From Scandinavium lactucae (lineage in GTDB: Bacteria; Pseudomonadota; Gammaproteobacteria; Enterobacterales; Enterobacteriaceae): a stretch of 64,000 nucleotides of DNA. Positions 59,036 to 64,000 of this stretch are shown here, in pieces (position 1 is the stretch's first letter; each line of letters starts with the position of its first letter). The position numbers were made by a program, and so were the translations under genes. The notes under the pieces are model-generated. The model did not search any database. It worked only from the letters and a program-made list of their open reading frames with translations, and was not told the origin of the DNA. The DNA is taken from assembly GCF_033843265.1 (NCBI RefSeq), contig NZ_JAWXRD010000040.1, positions 744,001 through 808,000 on the forward strand. The letters are read 5' to 3'.

Positions 59036-59665
59036 ATGATTGACTTCTTGAACCACATATTGAAAATATTGCCTATATTATCTGCTATTGCATTCCCTAT
59101 AGTTGTGGTAGTTGTAACTCTTTATATAGTCTACAGGAGTGGAAGCACATCCATCATTGCTAATAAGATATGGGGGATATTCATTGGTGAGAAGAATTTC
59201 TTCAATGAAGAATTAGCATTAAAGGAAAAGGTTGAACATGATGTTGCCAAATTCAATTTTAAAGTAAATCTGAAAACCAGGAACCTCACTCAAATTGAAC
59301 TGTTTTATAAATTCCTGGGAAAATTCGATCTGGATATAGATAACTTTAAAGGACTTCGTGACTGCTACTTGCCATCATTGCAGAAGGTCAAAAAAACATC
59401 TAAAACTGAAATGTTTAATATTTGTCTGGTTGTAATATTAGTAGGTGGCTTTTTGTTACCTATATTCGTCGGAGTCTTTATATTCAAAGACATTTCTACT
59501 TTCGACGGTGGCAAATTAGCAAACCTATTCATTTATACTTTTCTCATTTCAGCCAGTACTGTGTTAAGTTTTAGTCAGTTACTTAGAAAGATTAAGTCGA
59601 TCAAAACCCGTAAAATAATCTATAAAAAGAAATGCGAATATCTTGCAAAACGAAAGCCCACATAG
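59036..59665 (+). CDS. Membrane protein inserted in the tail operon, moron-like
   Basis: A 209-residue protein starting MIDFLNHILKILP, with an N-terminal helix (about 10-35), a soluble domain (about 50-125) and two further helices (about 130-180), then a basic tail. I do not recognise it. It lies on the opposite strand between the tape-measure and tip genes, with its own terminator and little GTAC. This is the classical layout of a lysogenic-conversion moron; the membrane location would suit superinfection exclusion, which is a guess. Confidence 0.55.
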   Translation: MIDFLNHILKILPILSAIAFPIVVVVVTLYIVYRSGSTSIIANKIWGIFIGEKNFFNEELALKEKVEHDVAKFNFKVNLKTRNLTQIELFYKFLGKFDLDIDNFKGLRDCYLPSLQKVKKTSKTEMFNICLVVILVGGFLLPIFVGVFIFKDISTFDGGKLANLFIYTFLISASTVLSFSQLLRKIKSIKTRKIIYKKKCEYLAKRKPT

Positions 59666-59675
59666 GGCTTTCTTA
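59652..59675. terminator. Terminator at the end of the tail-operon moron
   Basis: GAAAGCCC and GGGCTTTC pair around ACATA, overlapping the stop codon of the moron and ending at the stop of the tape-measure gene. It may work in both directions. Confidence 0.7.
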
Positions 59676-61883
59676 AGTATTACGTCTCTGACTGCTTCTT
59701 ACTGCCTGTGTAACGCTGTTAGCGTGCTTTTGCAACATCTCATTGAATTTCTTATCATCACCTGCAACGTCACCCTGAATTATTAAGGGAGCGTTAACGG
59801 TGATGTCACCAGCAGTACTACCGCCTTTGTCCTGAGTATCGAGGAACTTAGTCAGCTTCTTGTTAGCTTCTGGCTGTACTACACGCTCACCTGCTTTCAG
59901 TACAAAACTTTTGTTATCATACCCGGCTGGTAGGTCATCTACGCCGCCGTGGAACTGCCCCGCATCAGCACCTTTTGCAGTACTGATAATGCTCAATCCA
60001 AGAGAGGCTACCTGTGCATAGTTCGCAAGGTTTTGAGGCCACGGCGTAGCAAGTGCCTGTGCAAGTGCTGACTGAATTGATAGTACTGTCTGAGCTATCG
60101 TGATCCCACGTGAAACCATGAATGCCGCTTCGGCTGCACCAGACGATTCCCCAAATGCGGCCACCATCGCCCCACTAAGGTTTTGTGCAGTATCTGAGAA
60201 GATTGTGAGCTGTTGCTGTGCGTTCTGGTTACTGATATCAATGGCCTGAGCATTGTACTTTGCTGTTATCTGAGCCTTACGCTTTTCGTAGTCTTCATGA
60301 CCTTTCAGCAGTAAATCATTCTGTGCTAATTCAGCATTCATCGCGTCCTGATTATCATTCAGGCGTTGATCAGTATCATCATAAGCAAATGGATTACCAC
60401 CATTGATACGCTGATTTTGCTGTTGTGATAAGTACCCTTTCTGCTGATCATTTAGCAATCCAGAACCAATTAGAGAATTAGTATCTTTAAGACCTTGATT
60501 TGGATCTGAATAGCCAACCATAGAATTAATTAGATCAGTACGTTGTTTAGCACCAGAAGTATTAGCATTCTTTAGCATTTCATCAGGATTAATACCGAGT
60601 ACTTTAGCTGAATCTGCAATCGTTTTAAGAAGTGCCTTTTGCTGTCTGTCAAACTGCTGTAGGCGTACTTTAAAACCATCTTCCCCAACCTGAGCAAGAG
60701 CAGTTTCTAAATTACGTTGAGCCTGTAGGCGTTTTGCATCGGCTTGCTTTTGGGCTTGTTCTGCTTGCTTGCGTAGCTGATCGGCTTTCTTCTGTGCATC
60801 TTCACGCTCTTTGCCCTGATCTACCCAACCACCTTTAGGGGCTGTCACTGTAGCAATATCATTCTGAAAGTTGCTCACCAGACCTTCAAGATTCTTTTTA
60901 GCGTCGGCGTACTGGTTCCCCTTGCCGTTATCCATCGAGCCAGTATGAAGGGCTGCACCTTGATAGTTTAACGCCCCTGCCATGCGTAGCTTCTCCCAGA
61001 TATCTAACATATCCTGTAGACTACCTTTGGATTCCTTTATACGTTGGTTAAGATCCTCAAATAATCCCGCCTCATGTGGCTTTTGATTGGCGGCATCATA
61101 TACACCGTTCATTGCATCAACTAAAGGTGAAAGACCATCGGCGATAGTACCTTTAATATTAGTGGTTAGCTTAGTTAGATTCTTATCAAATTCGGCGTAC
61201 TTTTCGGCTGCCTCATTAGTAACATCGGCATTCTGTTGCTGGATATACGCAGTTGCATCTGCTTCATTATTGAACTGCTGTAAAGTACTAATCATATGAG
61301 ATGAATCACTTGCTAATGTTTCCATTACGTTGACAATTTCACCCTGAGATTTACCCGCATCACGCATAGCATAAAACGTATGAATAACGGCTTTCATACC
61401 GCCATCAGTTTGTTTCAAGTACTTGTTATAGTCCTGTAGATTCAGGCCAAACTCTTTTAAATCATCAGACACGCCACCGCCAGCACGAAAGGCATCACCG
61501 AGTTTATCTAAAGTATCCTTGTTAAAGTCTCCAAACTTGTCCATTTCAAGACCAAGACCACTAAACGCCGATGATAGCTGTTGTAGCTGTACTACTGATA
61601 GACCAGTACTTTTACTGATTTCATTCATCTCGCGAACATACTCACGTGAAGACTGTACAAGTGCAGCAAGTCCACCAATACCAATAGCCGCAGCACCTGC
61701 AAGGCCAGTCATAGCAGTGCTGAACCCGCCAGCCATCCCACTAAAGCGACCTGTGAACTCTTCAACTACACCGCCAGCCTTACCACCAAATTCTTCAACT
61801 GCTTCAGTACCTTGCTGTAAAGCACGCTGTAAGCCACCGGAATCACCGTCAATTTCTACACGGATTACATTATTCTTTGCCAT
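59673..61883 (-). CDS. Tail tape measure protein
   Basis: A 736-residue protein with typical tape-measure parts: an N-terminal Gly-rich, hydrophobic region (GLAGAAAIGIGGLAAL), long coiled coils (about 350-400, rich in Lys, Gln and Ala: DQLRKQAEQAQKQADAKRLQ), and a C-terminal hydrophobic zone (about 575-640) before KGADAGQFHGGVDDLPAGY. Its length sets tail length. The start overlaps the T-like gene by 14 bases. It is short by siphophage standards, suggesting a tail of about 110 nm by the usual rule of 1.5 angstrom per residue. Confidence 0.9.
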   Translation of the reverse strand: MAKNNVIRVEIDGDSGGLQRALQQGTEAVEEFGGKAGGVVEEFTGRFSGMAGGFSTAMTGLAGAAAIGIGGLAALVQSSREYVREMNEISKSTGLSVVQLQQLSSAFSGLGLEMDKFGDFNKDTLDKLGDAFRAGGGVSDDLKEFGLNLQDYNKYLKQTDGGMKAVIHTFYAMRDAGKSQGEIVNVMETLASDSSHMISTLQQFNNEADATAYIQQQNADVTNEAAEKYAEFDKNLTKLTTNIKGTIADGLSPLVDAMNGVYDAANQKPHEAGLFEDLNQRIKESKGSLQDMLDIWEKLRMAGALNYQGAALHTGSMDNGKGNQYADAKKNLEGLVSNFQNDIATVTAPKGGWVDQGKEREDAQKKADQLRKQAEQAQKQADAKRLQAQRNLETALAQVGEDGFKVRLQQFDRQQKALLKTIADSAKVLGINPDEMLKNANTSGAKQRTDLINSMVGYSDPNQGLKDTNSLIGSGLLNDQQKGYLSQQQNQRINGGNPFAYDDTDQRLNDNQDAMNAELAQNDLLLKGHEDYEKRKAQITAKYNAQAIDISNQNAQQQLTIFSDTAQNLSGAMVAAFGESSGAAEAAFMVSRGITIAQTVLSIQSALAQALATPWPQNLANYAQVASLGLSIISTAKGADAGQFHGGVDDLPAGYDNKSFVLKAGERVVQPEANKKLTKFLDTQDKGGSTAGDITVNAPLIIQGDVAGDDKKFNEMLQKHANSVTQAVRSSQRRNT

Positions 61884-62235
61884 TCTGTTTCTTCCCTAAA
61901 ACCTGAGATTTAATTAACTCTCCTATTGATTTAATATCACTGGATTGTTTATCTTTTGATTTCTCTTTCCGTTCCTGTTCTTTATCAGCAGTAGTTTTAG
62001 TACTGTCACCGAGTACATCCAGAAAATCGAAATCAGCTATTTTTATACTTTTTCTTGCTTCTGGTGTTAAGTTCCCATTACTGATAGTAGTGTAATAACA
62101 CTGGTACGCATGTTTCATCATTTCAATCTGAGTACCGGACGGTTCAATAAAAGTATCGTAGATCATTAGCATATTAAGTACTTCAGGTTCTAAGTTAAAG
62201 TACTCTTCTGGTGATAAGCCTCTTTTGTTAACCAT
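61870..62235 (-). CDS. Tail assembly chaperone, T-like extension
   Basis: A 121-residue frame if read from its own ATG at 62235, but it is most likely made as the C-terminal part of a -1 frameshift fusion with the G-like gene. The frame is open from the slippery site at 62277-62271 to 61870. The sequence is helical and charged (GLSPEEYFNLEPEVLNML; a Lys/Glu-rich tail ADKEQERKEKSKDKQ). In lambda the GT product bridges the tape measure and tail tube protein. Confidence 0.8.
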   Translation of the reverse strand: MVNKRGLSPEEYFNLEPEVLNMLMIYDTFIEPSGTQIEMMKHAYQCYYTTISNGNLTPEARKSIKIADFDFLDVLGDSTKTTADKEQERKEKSKDKQSSDIKSIGELIKSQVLGKKQNGKE

Positions 62236-62267
62236 CTTACAAAAGTACTTTAATTCGATATCACCTC

Positions 62268-62567
62268 TTACTTTTTTTCTACTTCATCCGTAGGATTTGA
62301 ATCATTTACAAGTTTGATAATTGCTGCGTAGATTTCATTTTGAATGACAAAATCAATACTGTTTACATTAATGCGTCCATCAATATCTTCATCTGAAAAG
62401 ATAGGATCACCATTTTCATCTTTCGCACATAGGATTAGTGTTTGTGCAACATCAGTACATTTTGCAAAGTCTCTGCCATTTGGACGATGAATATAGATAG
62501 TTTCACCTTCCACTTCGTAGGGTTGTAGTACTGGCTGTAGTTTCTTCATAAGCTGGTTTAAGTTCAT
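62268..62567 (-). CDS. Tail assembly chaperone, G-like
   Basis: A 99-residue protein (MNLNQLMKKLQPVLQPYEVEG) in the lambda G place, between tail tube and tape measure. It ends GAA AAA AAG TAA, so that its last codons form the heptamer A AAA AAG. A -1 slip there yields a fusion of about 232 residues. The TTTCTCC stretch upstream of its ATG reads GGAGAAA on the minus strand, a good ribosome site. Confidence 0.85.
   Translation of the reverse strand: MNLNQLMKKLQPVLQPYEVEGETIYIHRPNGRDFAKCTDVAQTLILCAKDENGDPIFSDEDIDGRINVNSIDFVIQNEIYAAIIKLVNDSNPTDEVEKK
62271..62277 (-). other. Programmed -1 frameshift site
   Basis: The heptamer A AAA AAG lies in the zero frame immediately before the TAA stop of the G-like gene. 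It is the same heptamer as E. coli dnaX. After the slip the frame reads V-R-G-D-I-E-L-K-Y-F-C-K and joins the T-like frame without a stop. Confidence 0.85.
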
Positions 62568-62575
62568 TTATTTCT

Positions 62576-62608
62576 CCAAAAAAAAAGGGAAAGTACAATA
62601 CCTTCCCT
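62576..62608 (-). terminator. Attenuator-like terminator after the tail tube gene
   Basis: AAAGGGAAGG and CTTTCCCTTT pair with a small loop and a run of nine T on the minus strand, between tail tube and G-like genes. Partial stopping here would give much more tail tube than chaperone. Confidence 0.8.
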
Positions 62609-62619
62609 TTATTTATTTT

Positions 62620-63084
62620 TTATTCACCAGTACCAGCAGTGATTAGACCTGAATCGATAGCAGCCCCATCTACAGCAAGTGTGAATGTCTTAGTTACTAC
62701 TTCGTCTTTGTCACCACCGATAGTAGTACTAGAAACAAAGCATGTATAAATCACATAGAAGCCATTCTCTTTAGTAGCATCTTCAAAATAGCTTAGTTTG
62801 ATTTGGCAACGTTTTTGATCATCTGCCAGTTGTTCTAATTTTTGGTGTACTGTGTTATCTGCAAGATAGTTAACCGCAAGTGAAATATCAGGGATAGATT
62901 TAGTACCCAATAGTTTACGGTCATATGCTGAGTTAAATGTTTTAACACTAATTACAGTACTTTCAAAACCGGAAGTTGTGAAGGTATTCACCTCTGGTAC
63001 TTCTGCAAAATCAGTAGCAACGGTAGTACCCGCAGAACCTACCTCTACAGTAATATTAGCACCAGAAAAAATATCCATAGCCAT
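62620..63084 (-). CDS. Major tail tube protein
   Basis: A 154-residue protein starting MAMDIFSGANITVEVGSAG, in the position of the tail tube before the G/GT chaperones. It is Thr/Val/Ser-rich and beta-structured (FEDATKENGFYVIYTCFVSS). It should polymerise as stacked hexamers around the tape measure. An AAGGAT site precedes the ATG. Strong expression is expected, and a terminator follows directly. Confidence 0.8.
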   Translation of the reverse strand: MAMDIFSGANITVEVGSAGTTVATDFAEVPEVNTFTTSGFESTVISVKTFNSAYDRKLLGTKSIPDISLAVNYLADNTVHQKLEQLADDQKRCQIKLSYFEDATKENGFYVIYTCFVSSTTIGGDKDEVVTKTFTLAVDGAAIDSGLITAGTGE

Positions 63085-63140
63085 AGTTTTTATATCCTTA
63101 TATAAGTTTAATCGGGCAACGTCCTGTCACCCTTTTATAT

Positions 63141-64000
63141 TTATTTATTATCGATTAGAGATTGTACTAATACTTTCAAGTTTTCAATTTCAGTACTGAG
63201 ATCATCATTCATCTGTTTTAATGCTTTAATTGCAGCTAAACCATCTAACATCATTGGTGTTTCATCAAGATGGTAGAGATCACCAACTTCTTTTACGTAT
63301 TGTGGATCTATATCCATAATCTGTTGTGAAACTACCCCACGGCGTGGTGTCTCGTCCTCATCAAATTTAAAGGTAAAGTTAACAAAGTCCATTCGAGAAA
63401 TATTATCAAGAGCAATATTGAGATCTAATGGTTCCCCAATATTTTTAGCCCTTTCATCAGAGACAGAAGTTGTAGTTATCTGTGACCAAGGTTGCCATGC
63501 TTGTGCATTAGTTTGCACACGGCTATATATACGATTATTCGTATCGTAGAATCTTTGCTGAAACCATGTTTGAGCGGTATTCACTGCCGATGTACCACCT
63601 ATCTGTAGTCCTTGGGTACATTGAGTGAAAAGTGAGCCATAAACATTAGTAGATGCAGAACCTAAAGGTGAATTAGTCCATGAGCCACCAACAGCACGCC
63701 ATCCTTGAGCACCTATATTCATATCCGTACCGGAAGAATCGTATGATGTGCCATTAGGGGCAAGTCCTCCAGCAAGACCAATGGGAGAACCATAACCAGA
63801 AACTGGCGGTAGATACGCCCAGCCCTGTCCAGTAACTGACCCAATTTTATCTCTGAAATAGAAAATAAGTCCTTTTCCGGCTTCCTGGCTATTCTCAATT
63901 CTTACCCGGCGACCGACAACATCACTACCGCCAGTAACATCTAAGTTGATTGCAGCCCAATCATCACGCGATACCGTGAGTTGATTGTTAACCACTTGAG
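63141..64000 (-). CDS. Phage fibre-like protein with S74 chaperone domain (5' end outside window)
   Basis: The frame is open to the end of the window, so the N-terminus is missing; at least 285 residues are present. A fibre-like part (GWAYLPPVSGYGSPIGLAGG; QGWRAVGGSWTNSPLG; WFQQRFYDTNNRIYSRVQT) precedes an S74 self-cleaving chaperone from about SVSDERAKNIGEPLD, where the Ser is the cleavage site, ending in a trimeric coiled coil (ALKQMNDDLSTEIENLK). It lies upstream of the tail tube gene rather than after the J-like gene, an unusual place for a tail fibre. Confidence 0.85.
   Translation of the reverse strand, partial: QVVNNQLTVSRDDWAAINLDVTGGSDVVGRRVRIENSQEAGKGLIFYFRDKIGSVTGQGWAYLPPVSGYGSPIGLAGGLAPNGTSYDSSGTDMNIGAQGWRAVGGSWTNSPLGSASTNVYGSLFTQCTQGLQIGGTSAVNTAQTWFQQRFYDTNNRIYSRVQTNAQAWQPWSQITTTSVSDERAKNIGEPLDLNIALDNISRMDFVNFTFKFDEDETPRRGVVSQQIMDIDPQYVKEVGDLYHLDETPMMLDGLAAIKALKQMNDDLSTEIENLKVLVQSLIDNK

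Larger units (their letters stand above)
48130..64000. mobile_element. Siphophage-type prophage, left part
   Basis: Base composition drops sharply at the yccX 5' end and stays AT-rich to the end of the window. The content is phage: methyltransferase, holin, lysozyme, GIY-YIG-like nuclease, and a complete siphovirus tail module in lambda order on the minus strand. The left boundary is placed near 48130-48190 because yccX is still recognisable up to there. No integrase, repressor, replication, head or terminase gene is present, so the element continues past 64000. The J-like tip gene is frameshifted, so the prophage may be defective. Confidence 0.9.

Noticed and set aside
48130..64000. CRISPR array or retron in the prophage
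   Set aside because: No regularly spaced direct repeats and no reverse transcriptase motif were found on either strand. The frequent GTAC words are not evenly spaced.

Overview
The window is a piece of an Enterobacteriaceae chromosome, of the Enterobacter/Lelliottia/Leclercia/Citrobacter kind. Gene order and near-identical proteins match the Escherichia coli K-12 23-24 min region (csgG, ycdZYX, ghrA, serX, phoH, efeBOU, putP/putA, rutR, ymdF, wrbA, yccJ, agp, serT, yccA, tusE, yccX). The genus cannot be fixed from sequence reading alone.

Layout. 1-8.8 kb: end of csgG (curli export), ycdZ-ycdY-ycdX, ghrA, two tandem tRNA-Ser(GGA) genes with their own promoters and terminators, phoH, and an intact efeUOB iron-uptake operon under a Fur box (efeU is not frameshifted, unlike E. 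coli K-12). 9-13.7 kb: a NupC-type nucleoside transporter and a small accessory cassette (type II dehydroquinase, MHS-family transporter, divergent LysR regulator) probably for quinate/shikimate-type acids. 13.8-19.7 kb: putP and putA around a control region with five GTTGCA operator motifs. 19.8-26.4 kb: an LprI-like protein, rutR next to a DMT transporter (the rut operon expected here is absent), ymdF, a trimeric autotransporter, wrbA, yccJ and agp.

26.6-44.4 kb lies where E. coli carries tor/app/hya genes and holds different material: a Kch-type K+ channel, an LEA-like 11-residue-repeat protein, a CitA/DcuS-type two-component system beside an AfuABC-like ABC importer, a convergent Fur-controlled SfuABC ferric importer, a MASE1 membrane protein, an HdeD-like/papain-fold fusion, an omptin protease, an MFS transporter and a YagU-like protein. 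44.6-48.2 kb returns to the conserved backbone (serT, yccA, tusE, yccX) with an OppA-type binding protein inserted.

48.2 kb to the end is an AT-rich siphophage-type prophage whose left edge touches or has replaced the 5' end of yccX. Its tail operon runs on the minus strand: S74 fibre, tail tube, G/GT chaperones joined by a classical A AAA AAG -1 slippery site, tape measure, tip-assembly proteins, a J-like tip protein broken by a frameshift, and small tail or fibre proteins. A holin, a lysozyme, a GIY-YIG-like nuclease, an adenine methyltransferase with a decayed second copy, and three plus-strand, moron-like genes complete it. The core phage genes are strongly enriched in the palindrome GTAC (about three times the random expectation in a stretch counted by eye), while the larger moron-like genes are not. 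No integrase, repressor, head or packaging gene is visible, so the prophage continues to the right.
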